Origin: Eggerthellaceae bacterium
GTDB taxonomy: Bacteria; Actinomycetota; Coriobacteriia; Coriobacteriales; Eggerthellaceae
Assembly: GCA_017559045.1 (NCBI GenBank)
Contig: JAFYTB010000086.1
Span: forward strand, 1-23,417
DNA: 23,417 nucleotides
Direction: 5' to 3'
Below are positions 7,353-15,158 of this stretch, piece after piece. Below the pieces are notes generated by a model. That model worked only from the letters and a program-made list of their open reading frames with translations, made no database searches and had not been told where the DNA came from. Position 1 is the first letter of the stretch, and every line of letters starts with the position of its first letter. The translations under genes were made by a program, and so were the position numbers.

Positions 7353-8129
7353 TTAGTGCTTCTTCTTGGGGCGAGGCTTCTTCTCTTTGCGAGTAACCTC
7401 AACGACAACCGGCTTGACCTCATCGGCCTTAGCCTCTTCGATCTTCTTATCCTGACGCTTGTAGTAGTTGGTGCTGAATGCATTCTGAGCAATACCAAGC
7501 AGGGAGGACACACCCCAGAAGAGAAGAACACCAGCGGGGGAGCTCCAGGAAATCCAGAGCATCATGATGCTCATGACGATAGCCATCGTGTACATCTGGC
7601 GCTTCTGATCGAGGTTGTCGTTCTTGCGCTGCATGAGAATCATGGGAGCGAAAGTTGCGCCAGCGAACAGGATCATAAGCAGGAAGTACGGAATAAAAGT
7701 ACCGATGCCGATGGTAAGAGCGCCACCAGGAGTCATGATCAGGTCGGGAACGATGCCGTAGAAGCTAACGTCGCCACCGGAAACACGATCGCCCATCTCG
7801 CGCAGGGTCTGGAACAGAGCGATGAAGATCGGCATCTGAAGCAGCATAGGAATGCAGCCAGCCAGCGGATTGTACTTTGCTTCGGCGTAAATCCTCTGCA
7901 TCTCCTGGCTCTGCATATGCTGGTCATCAGCATACTTCTTCTGAACAGCCGTGATCTGCGGCTGAATCTTCTGCATCTGGTAGTTGGACTTAGCCGACTT
8001 ATGCATGATAGGTGCCATGATAAGACGGAAGATCACCGTGACGATGATGATAGCCAAGCCCCAGTCACCGCAGAAGTTAAAGAAGAACTCGATGCACTCG
8101 AAGATAAAGTCCTTAATAACTTCCCACAT
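7353..8129 (-). CDS. yidC: YidC/Oxa1 membrane protein insertase
   Basis: Inserts membrane proteins alone or with SecYEG. The 258-residue protein is the short Gram-positive form without a large periplasmic domain. Hydrophobic segments lie near 22-42, 90-110, 133-165 and 180-215. R35 (IFRLIMAP) is the positive residue of the hydrophilic groove. The coiled cytosolic loop (MQKIQPQITAVQKKYADD) and MLLQMPIFIALFQTL are typical. The C-terminal tail is lysine-rich (KEKKPRPKKKH), fitting ribosome contact. No lipoprotein Cys is obvious at the N-terminus. ATG at 8129 has AAGGGA upstream. It follows yidD by 43 bp in the rpmH unit. Confidence 0.95.
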   Translation of the reverse strand: MWEVIKDFIFECIEFFFNFCGDWGLAIIIVTVIFRLIMAPIMHKSAKSNYQMQKIQPQITAVQKKYADDQHMQSQEMQRIYAEAKYNPLAGCIPMLLQMPIFIALFQTLREMGDRVSGGDVSFYGIVPDLIMTPGGALTIGIGTFIPYFLLMILFAGATFAPMILMQRKNDNLDQKRQMYTMAIVMSIMMLWISWSSPAGVLLFWGVSSLLGIAQNAFSTNYYKRQDKKIEEAKADEVKPVVVEVTRKEKKPRPKKKH

Positions 8130-8172
8130 TTTCTTTCCCTTCTATATTCCAAAGAGGGCTGATCCAAGCTCA

Positions 8173-8415
8173 CTAAGGAACCGGATCGTATCCGTGTGGC
8201 CCTCCTGGACGACACTTAAGCAAGCGCTTCGCTGTGAGAACAAAGCCCTTGCGAAAACCGTATCGACTAAACGCGATACGGCCATATTCAGAACACGTGG
8301 GGACGAATCGACAGCACCCAGGGAACAGGGGTGAAATTGCCAATTGGTAGAACCTAATCAACCAAACGGCGATCGTAGTCGGAAGACGTTTTAAGCCTTC
8401 CAGAAAACGTTCCAC
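8173..8415 (-). CDS. yidD: YidD membrane protein insertion efficiency factor
   Basis: A small protein (80 residues) that helps YidC-dependent insertion. The family signature is complete: FYQLAISPLFPGCCRF with C34-C35, then PTCSEY at 39-44, and GGPHGYDPVP at the end. Near-N-terminal hydrophobic residues suggest an amphipathic membrane association. It starts at GTG 8415, only one base after the rnpA stop, with AGAGG upstream, so it is translationally coupled to rnpA. Confidence 0.95.
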   Translation of the reverse strand: MERFLEGLKRLPTTIAVWLIRFYQLAISPLFPGCCRFVPTCSEYGRIAFSRYGFRKGFVLTAKRLLKCRPGGPHGYDPVP

Positions 8416-8416
8416 C

Positions 8417-8776
8417 TCACACCTCTTCGCTGAGGAAAGATGACTGAATCGTCTTTTCGCACGCCTTCAAAACTTTACTGTAGGTGGCATCCGGCAAGGA
8501 CTGCTTAGCGAGGAATATCACATCATAGCCCGGCCAAGGACCACCCAAGTCACGGCAAATAGCGCGCATTCTGCGCTTTGCCGCATTGCGCCACACTGCG
8601 TTGCCCAGCTTTTTACCCGCAATAAAAGCAACACGACCATGACGGCCGTGTTGCCTTATCCCTACTTCATTACCATCTTCTTGCTTACCTACGATAAACG
8701 TAAGATAAGGCGTCTTAAGACGCCTTCCCGAAGTGAAGAGGTTGGATATTTCCAAGCTGGATTTAACGGTATCCAA
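8417..8776 (-). CDS. rnpA: RnpA, ribonuclease P protein component
   Basis: Protein subunit of RNase P, which matures tRNA 5' ends with the rnpB RNA. The family signature GKKLGNAVWRNAAKRRMR lies at 54-71 in my numbering and the N-terminus reads DTVKSSLEISNLF, as in homologues. An open frame continues upstream through rpmH, but the usual length (about 110-125) points to one of two adjacent TTG codons at 8779 and 8776. I prefer 8776 because GGAG lies seven bases before it, giving 119 residues. It begins 13 bp after rpmH. Confidence 0.92.
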   Translation of the reverse strand: MDTVKSSLEISNLFTSGRRLKTPYLTFIVGKQEDGNEVGIRQHGRHGRVAFIAGKKLGNAVWRNAAKRRMRAICRDLGGPWPGYDVIFLAKQSLPDATYSKVLKACEKTIQSSFLSEEV

Positions 8777-8789
8777 CAAGATGCTCCAT

Positions 8790-8924
8790 TTAGACGCAGA
8801 GACGCTTGCGACCCTTTGCACGACGAGCAGAGAGCACGGCACGGCCGCCCTTGGTGGCCATACGAGCACGGAAGCCGTGGCACTTTGCACGCTTGCGGTT
8901 GTTCGGTTGATAAGTACGCTTCAT
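8790..8924 (-). CDS. rpmH: Ribosomal protein bL34
   Basis: A 44-residue basic protein reading MKRTYQPNNRKRAKCHGFRA, then RMATKGGRAVLSARRAKGRK and RLCV, unmistakably L34 of the large ribosomal subunit. ATG at 8924 is preceded by AAAGGGA. It is the first gene of rpmH-rnpA-yidD-yidC-jag, driven by a near-consensus promoter upstream. It is shorter than the usual minimum ORF size and easily missed. Confidence 0.97.
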   Translation of the reverse strand: MKRTYQPNNRKRAKCHGFRARMATKGGRAVLSARRAKGRKRLCV

Positions 8925-8961
8925 TGTATTTTCCCTTTCATACTCAAAGAGTAACTTGAAA

Positions 8962-8989
8962 AGTATATACCAGTATTCTTTGATGTCAA
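8962..8989 (-). promoter_or_regulatory. rpmH operon promoter
   Basis: Minus-strand -35 TTGACA (8984-8989), a 16-bp spacer and -10 TATACT (8962-8967). The spacer's TGG-TATATA offers an overlapping extended -10. The distance to the rpmH start is 37 bp. This is the best consensus promoter in the window. Confidence 0.8.
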
Positions 8990-9238
8990 TGGAAAATACT
9001 GAACTTCATCAGGGGAAACATTCAGGTAGAGGGATTCTCAGAAGAGACGACCCAACCTCTAGATCTATACCCTTATCGTTTAATTGATTTAAGAAGTCTT
9101 AGATTAAATAAAAAATAAGAATAGTAATGATAATAAGGACGGCGGAAATGTTGATAAATGGGGTTACGCCTGATGAACCCTTATAAATCACGCATTGATT
9201 TCTGTTGAAAAAATGGTTCGCCTTTCCACAGGATAACT

Positions 9239-9258
9239 TGGGGATTATTTAATCCCCA
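9239..9258. repeat. 20-bp perfect palindrome
   Basis: tggggattatttaatcccca has 9-bp arms and a 2-bp centre. Outer arms CTTTCC (9222-9227) and GGAAAG (9261-9266) enclose it. It looks like a dimeric-protein site rather than a terminator, since no T-run follows on either strand. Confidence 0.75.
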
Positions 9259-9395
9259 GAGGAAAGCCGCTTGTGAGTCATTCGCTAGTCATCTATCAAT
9301 AAGTTTTCCCCAATTTCTGGTTAACCTAGCTATTTATAGCCTTTTCGCTTCTGATCAGGGGTTTCAGCAATGGTTTTAGTGGAATAAATGAAAAT

Positions 9396-9466
9396 ACCCC
9401 GCCGGTTGCTGGAACGGTCTCCGATTCGTCTGTAGTGAAAATCGGGCGTTTCGCACCTTGCGGGGT
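9396..9466 (-). terminator. Structured inverted repeat downstream of dnaA, possible terminator
   Basis: Outer arms accccgc (9396-9402) and gcggggt (9460-9466) enclose inner arms ccgatt (9421-9426) and aatcgg (9440-9445). In the minus-strand dnaA transcript the closed structure is followed by attttcatttatt. It may terminate dnaA or be a small structured RNA. The closing stem is 7 bp and the hairpins between are weak. Confidence 0.4.
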
Positions 9467-9501
9467 GTTCTTCTCTTGAATCTAAATTGACTAAAGCGCC
9501 T

Positions 9502-11082
9502 TTAAAGCTCCCTGATGATCTGCTTGAGCGCTTCAATCTCTTCTTGAACCTCACGGCTCTTCTTCATCATGTCTTCAACCGTGGTCACGGAGTGCATTGC
9601 CGTGCTGTGGTCGCGGTTGAACTTCTTACCGATGTCGTTGAAGGGGAGATCGAGCATTTGCCTACACAGATAGATAGCTACCTGCCTGGGATAGACGATG
9701 CTGCGTGCTCTCTTCGGGCCGATCATGTCGGCCCTATTCACCTTAAAGAAGGTGCAGACTTCGTTTTGGATGTCTTCAACCGAGAGGTTTTTGGCGGAGC
9801 CGCTCGAGAAGTGGTTTTCAAGAAGAGCTCGTACGTCGGATACCGACATATCCGGCTGCTTGAAGAAGAGTGCCTGGTAGATAACCTTAGTTACGGCGCT
9901 CTTCAGCTCGCGAATGTTGGAACTCGAGTTTTCCGCGATGTACATCTGGACCGGCTCGGGAATCCTGAGGTGCTCAAGACCCTCGTTTCTCTTGTACTCG
10001 TTGATGAAGCTTTTGACGATACCGAGCTTCGTCTCGATCTCAGGCGGCTGAATATCAATGGTTCCGCCCTGATTGAATCGGGAGTGGTAGCGTTCGTCGA
10101 TGTCGATGTTCTTGGGCGCGCGGTCTGCGGAGAGAACGATCTGCTTTCCCTGGTCGGTGAGCTTGTTGAAAATCTGGAAGACGATCTCAAGCGTCTGCTT
10201 CTTACCCTGGAAATACTGAATATCGTCAATCAGGAGGACGTCGGCTTGCTCGTAGCGCGTCTTGAAGTTCTTGAAGCTGGCTTTTTCCTTGTCGTGCGCA
10301 GCACTTGCTGCGGTGTACTCGGATAAAAGCTCAGCAGAGTCTACGTAGACGGTACGCAGCCAGGGCTGGGTCTCCTTAATGTAGTTCTGAATAGCCCTCA
10401 TAAGGTGAGTTTTACCCAATCCGCTCTTTCCGTAGATGAACAGCGGATTGAGGGGCGTGCCTCCCGGCATCTCAGCGACAGAAACAGCCATCGAGTATGC
10501 CATGCGGTTCGAGTCTCCAATAACGTAATTCTCAAACGTCAGAGTGGAGGTGGGGTTGTCGTACTGATCGTCTTCGTCGTCGTGCGCGTAGGCATTGACG
10601 GGGAAGCGCTTGTCGAGCTGCGACTTGAGATCCTCGTCACCCGAGTTGTCGTAATCTCTCGTGGCCATGGCGCGGGTGCTTGCCGGCTGAGGTTCGTAGG
10701 AGCTGATCCTCTCTTCAACTTCAGGATTGCGCCTGCGATTTTCGGTTCCCTCGAGAGACGGTTCCTGCGAACGCGGTTCGGCGTCGCCGGCGTCAGCTGC
10801 GGCCATGGGCTGCGGAGTCTGTGTTGGGTCAACCTCGACAATGACCGTGAAGGGTACGGAGAAGATATCGTAGAGAGCCTTCTTGATCAGTTCGAGGTAA
10901 TGACGCTCGATCCAGCCCTTAATGAATTCATTGTCGGCGGTGAGCATGAGGAAACCCTCGCTCATAGCCTGCGGCTGGAGGCGGGAGAAGAATGCATTCG
11001 TCTGAGAAGCGTCAACGCCGTTGTAAGTCTTGACCAAAGCGCATACTTCGGCCCAGTTCTCTTTCATATCTTCCCTGTTCAC
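9502..11082 (-). CDS. dnaA: DnaA chromosomal replication initiator
   Basis: AAA+ initiator that binds DnaA boxes and melts oriC. The 526-residue protein has the four expected parts: N-terminal interaction domain (1-90), an acidic variable linker (about 95-175), the AAA+ core with GKSGLGKT at 218-225 and LLIDDIQYF near 283-291, and a C-terminal DNA-binding domain with GKKFNRDHSTAMHSV near 485-499. HSRF near 333-336 supplies the arginine-finger region. The start is GTG 11082 with GGAG just upstream; ATG at 11067, behind AGGGAAG, is an alternative. The gene is on the opposite strand from dnaN, unlike the usual dnaA-dnaN tandem. It lies 101 bp downstream of the GHKL-winged-helix gene. Confidence 0.97.
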   Translation of the reverse strand: MNREDMKENWAEVCALVKTYNGVDASQTNAFFSRLQPQAMSEGFLMLTADNEFIKGWIERHYLELIKKALYDIFSVPFTVIVEVDPTQTPQPMAAADAGDAEPRSQEPSLEGTENRRRNPEVEERISSYEPQPASTRAMATRDYDNSGDEDLKSQLDKRFPVNAYAHDDEDDQYDNPTSTLTFENYVIGDSNRMAYSMAVSVAEMPGGTPLNPLFIYGKSGLGKTHLMRAIQNYIKETQPWLRTVYVDSAELLSEYTAASAAHDKEKASFKNFKTRYEQADVLLIDDIQYFQGKKQTLEIVFQIFNKLTDQGKQIVLSADRAPKNIDIDERYHSRFNQGGTIDIQPPEIETKLGIVKSFINEYKRNEGLEHLRIPEPVQMYIAENSSSNIRELKSAVTKVIYQALFFKQPDMSVSDVRALLENHFSSGSAKNLSVEDIQNEVCTFFKVNRADMIGPKRARSIVYPRQVAIYLCRQMLDLPFNDIGKKFNRDHSTAMHSVTTVEDMMKKSREVQEEIEALKQIIREL

Positions 11083-11150
11083 GCTTCTCCAATCATCGCG
11101 TTGGCGTTCGCTCTATGAGCCTGGCTACAGACACACTGAACGATGGGCAA

Positions 11151-11180
11151 ATTGTACCTCATCAGTGTTATTGGGTTTAA
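11151..11180 (-). promoter_or_regulatory. Candidate dnaA promoter
   Basis: Minus-strand TTAAAC (11175-11180), an 18-bp spacer and TACAAT (11151-11156) in the gap between the regulator gene and dnaA. The -10 is good and the -35 weak. The leader would be about 60 nt. It would let dnaA be transcribed apart from the upstream gene. Confidence 0.4.
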
Positions 11181-11183
11181 TAC

Positions 11184-12020
11184 CTAGAGAGAGCTAGCTA
11201 CCTCTACTCCGAAATCAGTAAGTGCGCGTTTCTGATTGAACGTCTTTTCGAGAATTCCCGATTCTTCGAGTTTCTTTAACGCAACATACGCACTCGACTG
11301 CGGAGTGTTCGTCAGTTTTGCAATCTCGGTTACACCCAGGGGACCTTCAGCAAGGAAGAAGGGGATAAAAGATTTCTCCCTGCTGGAGAGGGTGGGGATG
11401 ATGGATTGCGCAGCCGGTCGATAGCTGAAGCCGGTTGAAATGCTTCGCCCGATTTTTGCAGCCTTTTCGAAGGTGTCAGTTTCTGCGGGTTGCTCCATAA
11501 GGCTGATCGTCACAACGGATCCAGCACCGAGGTTGTCCTCGATAGTTATGTGACCGTTTGAAAAACCCAGGTACTCTTTGACAATGGGCAGTCCGGAGCC
11601 GACGCCACGGATGTATTTCTTCATAGGTTCAATAGCGGAAGAGAAACCAGGTATTTGAGCTTTTTCTTTATTGAGAATGCCGGGACCCTGGTCAGCGAAT
11701 CGTATGGTGTTTCCTCCGTCGAGGATAGAGACAATGATTTCCTTAAAACGGGCGTGGATAAAGTTCTCGGAAACTTCGCGCACGACGGTATAGGGGATTT
11801 CTCCACCGGACATCTTTGCCTGTTCATAGATTTTAGATGCGAGGTTCTCAATGTACTGAGTGGTCTCCGCCGGCTCGATCTCGATGATCCTGGGAGCACT
11901 GCGGAGGTTGTCGTACAGGGCTATTCTCGCGGTGGTATTCACATAAGTGAAATCATGTGAATATGGGGTTTCTTCAGGGGAAACCTTGCTGTTTTGGGTG
12001 TGTTCGCTTGAATTATTCAA
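11184..12020 (-). CDS. GHKL-type ATPase fused to a winged-helix DNA-binding domain (putative regulator)
   Basis: A 278-residue protein. Residues about 55-175 carry the Bergerat ATP-binding fold: N-box REVSENFIHA (81-90), G1 DQGPG (110-114) and G2 GVGSGLPIV (139-147), as in anti-sigma kinases such as SpoIIAB and in histidine kinases. No phospho-accepting histidine domain or membrane segment is visible. Residues about 212-275 look like a MarR/ArsR-type winged helix (GVTEIAKLTNTPQSSAYVAL then KKLEESGILEKT). It is therefore probably a nucleotide-responsive DNA-binding regulator; targets are unknown. It opens the dnaA transcription unit and diverges from dnaN across the proposed origin. The start is uncertain: TTG at 12020 lacks a clear ribosome-binding site, and GTG at 11942 is another option. 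Confidence 0.82.
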   Translation of the reverse strand: MNNSSEHTQNSKVSPEETPYSHDFTYVNTTARIALYDNLRSAPRIIEIEPAETTQYIENLASKIYEQAKMSGGEIPYTVVREVSENFIHARFKEIIVSILDGGNTIRFADQGPGILNKEKAQIPGFSSAIEPMKKYIRGVGSGLPIVKEYLGFSNGHITIEDNLGAGSVVTISLMEQPAETDTFEKAAKIGRSISTGFSYRPAAQSIIPTLSSREKSFIPFFLAEGPLGVTEIAKLTNTPQSSAYVALKKLEESGILEKTFNQKRALTDFGVEVASSL

Positions 12021-12559
12021 TGGTCTAGTCCGTTTGTGTTGCAGTTTATTCAGCGATATTCATAACGATTCAGATCTATTGTAGCCTTTTCAGCTTATGA
12101 AAATCTAGCGACCTGCGGTTTTATTGCATTGAAAAATACAAATTCAAGACTGAATGAATATAAAACCGCTTTCAAACAGGTCTTTCAGAAGTTATCAACA
12201 TTTTATTCATAAATAGTGGAAAACCGATTTGAATAGCTGGAAAGCTGCGGTGGATATCGTTCAAGGATGTTAAAAACTGACTCAAAAGTACCCTTGACAA
12301 TACGTGAAAGTAAGTTTCCCCAGCTAATTACAAGGAAGCCGGCGTGTTTAGTTTAAATGGCACCTTGAATACAGCAATTAAAAGCGGTCCTTTGTTCGCA
12401 TTGTGTCTGAAAATATCAAAACCCCAGTTCAGAGGCGTTTTTTGTAAGTTATTCAAAGAGAACAAAGTGCTTTAGCCTGATAAAGTGGATAAAGATACTA
12501 AACATCGGTATTCAGTGTTTTCGCAGGTCGGACAACCTTATTTGGGGATAGTAACCATG

Positions 12560-12577
12560 TTTTCCACATTTTCCACA
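12560..12577 (+). promoter_or_regulatory. Two directly adjacent DnaA boxes
   Basis: TTTTCCACA occurs twice back to back without a spacer. The pair is flanked by short inverted arms catgtt (12557-12562) and aacatg (12577-12582). It is the best DnaA-binding signal in the window. Confidence 0.75.
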
Positions 12578-12629
12578 ACATGACTGAAGATAACTTGAAA
12601 AACAGCCTGAATTTTCCCCTCAGAACCCT

Positions 12630-12672
12630 TTGAACATCCTCGGAATAAGGGTGTATACGCTCGATATATAAT
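12630..12672 (+). promoter_or_regulatory. Candidate dnaN promoter(s)
   Basis: TTGAAC (12630-12635), an 18-bp spacer and TATACG (12654-12659) form one candidate. A perfect TATAAT at 12667-12672 without a clear -35 forms a second. Either gives a short leader before the TTG start of dnaN. Confidence 0.5.
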
Positions 12673-12713
12673 GCTGAATGTGAAAAAACATGAATCGGGC
12701 GAAGGGAACCACG

Positions 12714-13826
12714 TTGAAATTCAGCATCAATCGAACCGAACTCCAGAATGCAATCTCCATTGTGCTTAAGGGTGTCTCCACGAGGTCAACTCTCCCTGTT
12801 CTGTCTGGTATTTTGCTCGAAGCGGCGGATGACAAGATCACGCTTCAGACCACCGACCTTGAGCTTTCTATTCAGTATTCCGCACCCGCTTTGATTGAAG
12901 AGCCCGGCAAGGCTGTTGTTCCTGGCAAGCTCTTCTCCGAGATTGTTAAGAATCTTCCCGATGCAGCCGTCCATGTGAAAGCTGAGGACGAGCAGGCATT
13001 CATCACCTGTGATGCCTCTTCCTTCTCTATTAAGGCTCTGAATTATGAGGATTTCCCCGGTTTCCCCCAGGTGAGCACTCATCAGCAGATCGAGATTCCG
13101 TTCGCTCAGTTCTCCTCTATGGTTAAGCGCGTTGCTCGTGTTGTTTCCAAGGATGAGAGCCGTGCAATTCTCACCGGTGTACTGATCACGTGCGAAGCAG
13201 GCCGTTTGCGTATGGTCGCAACCGACTCTTATCGTCTTGCTGTTACCGAAACCGATCTTACCGGTGCACCGGAGGAAGAGTTCAGCGCTGTTATTGCTGG
13301 TTCCTTCCTTTCCGAGATCGCTTCTCTTCCGAAGACCGAAGCTCCTGTTTCTATCGCACTTGCAGAGAACCAGATCGTCGTGAGGTGTGAGGACACTACG
13401 TTCATCAACCGTCGTATTGAGGGTAACTTCCCGAATTACAAGCAGCTTCTCCCGAACGGATATGTGACCCGCGCAACCATCGACCTTGATCGACTGGTCG
13501 CAGGCGTTAAGCGCGCATCTCTTCTTGGTTCCTCTACGTCTCCGGTTCGCTTTGATCTCAACGTCGCATCTCAGACCGCGCAGATCTCTGCAGCATCTCA
13601 TGATGTGGGATCCGCCCAGGAAACCATCTCTTGTGAGATTGAGGGTGAAGATGTTGAGATCGCTTTCAACTACGCATACGTGCTTGATGGCCTTGCCGCC
13701 GCAGGCAGCGATACCGTCTACCTTGAGGTTCAGTCTTCTCTGAAGCCGGGTATTTTCAGAGCACAGAAGGAATCGAGCAAGGCTGAGGATTATCTCTACC
13801 TCGTCATGCCGGTGCGTATCGCTTAA
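12714..13826 (+). CDS. dnaN: DnaN, DNA polymerase III beta sliding clamp
   Basis: Ring-shaped processivity clamp for the replicative polymerase. From TTG 12714 it is 370 residues, the usual length, beginning MKFSINRTELQNAIS as in other clamps. Three repeated clamp domains are apparent, with TLPVLSGILLEA early and YLVMPVRI at the C-terminus. I choose TTG because AAGGG lies seven to eight bases upstream. The in-frame ATG at 12690 has no ribosome-binding site and adds eight atypical residues. It is the first gene rightward of the proposed origin, with recF 54 bp after it. Confidence 0.96.
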   Translation: MKFSINRTELQNAISIVLKGVSTRSTLPVLSGILLEAADDKITLQTTDLELSIQYSAPALIEEPGKAVVPGKLFSEIVKNLPDAAVHVKAEDEQAFITCDASSFSIKALNYEDFPGFPQVSTHQQIEIPFAQFSSMVKRVARVVSKDESRAILTGVLITCEAGRLRMVATDSYRLAVTETDLTGAPEEEFSAVIAGSFLSEIASLPKTEAPVSIALAENQIVVRCEDTTFINRRIEGNFPNYKQLLPNGYVTRATIDLDRLVAGVKRASLLGSSTSPVRFDLNVASQTAQISAASHDVGSAQETISCEIEGEDVEIAFNYAYVLDGLAAAGSDTVYLEVQSSLKPGIFRAQKESSKAEDYLYLVMPVRIA

Positions 13827-13880
13827 ACGGTGCGATTTTCTCCTTGCTTCTGAAACAACGAGAAAAGTGAACTAAAAGCT

Positions 13881-14984
13881 ATGAGCCTTCGGATAGATAG
13901 CATTCGCTTCAGGGATTTCCGAAGCTATGAGTCGCTTGCGTTAAGCGGCTTGGGATCTCTTACTGTCTTTGTTGGTCCCAATGCCATTGGTAAGAGCAAC
14001 ATTATCGAAGGCATACAGCTTCTTACTTCGTCGACTTCGTTTAGGCATGCAACCATAGAGCAGATGATTCGCCAGGGCGCACATGAGTCCAAGCTTGAGA
14101 TGCATGTTGGAGATGGCAGCCGATCGCTCGATGTTGGTGTGCTTCTTTCCGAGAAATCAAAGAAGCACACCATTAATGGTAAGGCGAAGCGTTCGGCTGA
14201 GCTTAAGGGTTTGGTCCCGTCCGTTACGTTTACCCCCGATGACCTTGAGCTCGTTAAGGGTTCAATGAGTGTGCGTCGTAACGCTCTTGATGCTTTGGGC
14301 TCGCAGTTGAATGCGAACTACTACACCATTAAGAAAGATTACGAAAAGGTGTTGAAGCATAAGAACACCTTGTTGAAGGAAGAAGCATCCCCTCTGCTGT
14401 TGGCAAGCATTGATGAGATGCTTATTACGTGCGGCGCGCAGTTGACATGCTACCGAAGCGCCCTGTTCGCTCGTTTATCCGAGCATCTTAAGCAGAATTA
14501 CGAAGACATTGCCGGCGGGCGAGATGTTTTTGAATCAACGTATGTTCCGTCTTGGATCGAGGGTCTGCCCATTGGTGAGACGACCGATATTAAGAGGGAT
14601 GAAGCCCGCGAGGCTATCGAGCGTAAGCTTTTTGAACTGAAGGGTGAGGAGCTGGCGCGAAAGAGATGTCTGGTTGGTCCCCATGTTGATTCCGTTGGTT
14701 TCTTCATTGACGGCATGAATGCAACCCAGTTCGCAAGCCAGGGCCAGCAGCGCTCGGTTGTTTTGGCATACAAGCTTGCAGAAGCTGCTGTTGTAGAGGA
14801 AATGCTCGGCCAGAAACCGGTCCTTCTTCTCGATGACGTAATGAGTGAGCTTGATACGTCACGCCGAGAAGCTCTTGTCTCCTATGCGTCAACGGATGTT
14901 CAAACCTTTGTGACCACGGCAAATCTTGCATATTTCGATAAGGGAATGCTCGCAAGGGCGGATGTTGTATCCCTTCCTCTGTAA
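13881..14984 (+). CDS. recF: RecF, DNA replication/repair ATPase
   Basis: SMC-like ATPase that helps load RecA at gaps with RecO and RecR. The 367-residue length is standard. Walker A is GPNAIGKS (32-39), the ABC signature region is SQGQQRSVVLAYKLAEA, and Walker B is VLLLDDVMSELD. The start MSLRIDSIRFRDFRSYESL matches the family. ATG at 13881 lacks a strong Shine-Dalgarno sequence, so translation may be weak. It follows dnaN by 54 bp, probably on the same transcript. A YaaA/S4-type gene or DUF721 gene sometimes found beside recF is absent here. Confidence 0.95.
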   Translation: MSLRIDSIRFRDFRSYESLALSGLGSLTVFVGPNAIGKSNIIEGIQLLTSSTSFRHATIEQMIRQGAHESKLEMHVGDGSRSLDVGVLLSEKSKKHTINGKAKRSAELKGLVPSVTFTPDDLELVKGSMSVRRNALDALGSQLNANYYTIKKDYEKVLKHKNTLLKEEASPLLLASIDEMLITCGAQLTCYRSALFARLSEHLKQNYEDIAGGRDVFESTYVPSWIEGLPIGETTDIKRDEAREAIERKLFELKGEELARKRCLVGPHVDSVGFFIDGMNATQFASQGQQRSVVLAYKLAEAAVVEEMLGQKPVLLLDDVMSELDTSRREALVSYASTDVQTFVTTANLAYFDKGMLARADVVSLPL

Positions 14985-15100
14985 AGGAAATTCAATAGCC
15001 GATACAGGTGGATATCCCTAATGAGGGAACGCTCATGAAATAGAGCAAACCAATAAAAATGACAAAAAATTCAAAAAAGCATAAAACTAGGCCTCAGAAC

Positions 15101-15134
15101 GGCTTATATGGCCTCGTGTAAGCCTGATATGGCT
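15101..15134. repeat. Repeat cluster upstream of gyrB
   Basis: ATATGGC occurs at 15106-15112 and 15127-15133, 21 bp apart. GGCTTA (15101-15106) and TAAGCC (15119-15124) form an inverted repeat. The spacing of two helical turns, just before the promoter, suggests a possible operator. No T-run follows. Confidence 0.45.
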
Positions 15135-15149
15135 AAAACAGATAAAAAA

Positions 15150-15158
15150 TGTTAAAAT
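15150..15158 (+). promoter_or_regulatory. Candidate gyrB promoter (extended -10)
   Basis: TGTTAAAAT is an extended -10 (TGn then TAAAAT at 15153-15158) with no strong -35. The transcript would start near 15165, shortly before a 7-bp hairpin at 15173-15190 (gcgcctt/gagggcgc-like with a wobble pair) in the leader. The absence of a terminator after recF leaves read-through possible. Confidence 0.45.

Larger units (their letters stand above)
8990..9501. other. Non-coding stretch between the rpmH promoter and dnaA 3' end
   Basis: No gene is seen. It contains an AT-rich patch (about 9100-9140, taaataaaaaataagaat), a DnaA-box-like CTTTCCACA at 9222-9230 (one mismatch to TTWTNCACA), a 20-bp perfect palindrome and a larger structured inverted repeat. 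It could be part of a bipartite origin or the 3' region of the dnaA transcript. DnaA boxes are poorer here than at 12021-12713. Confidence 0.5.
12021..12689. other. oriC: Probable origin of replication (oriC)
   Basis: Non-coding, AT-rich, and placed where gene orientation switches from minus to plus. DnaA-box-like 9-mers (TTWTNCACA): perfect at 12560-12568 and 12569-12577. One-mismatch copies are at 12192-12200 (TTATCAACA), 12203-12211 (TTATTCATA), 12215-12223 (minus, TTTTCCACT), 12449-12457 (TTATTCAAA) and 12484-12492 (minus, TTATCCACT). An AT-rich run near 12119-12167 could be the unwinding element. It also holds the promoters of dnaN and, probably, of the regulator gene. Confidence 0.72.

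Noticed and set aside
8777..8890. Upstream extension of rnpA to 8890
   Set aside because: It would overlap rpmH in another frame and exceeds the normal RnpA length.
9396..9466. Possible extra tRNA gene
   Set aside because: A 7-bp closing stem and three arms recall a tRNA, but there is no proper T-loop, D-arm or anticodon loop on either strand.
12690..12713. ATG 12690 as the dnaN start
   Set aside because: No Shine-Dalgarno; TTG 12714 has one at the right distance and gives the typical MKF start.
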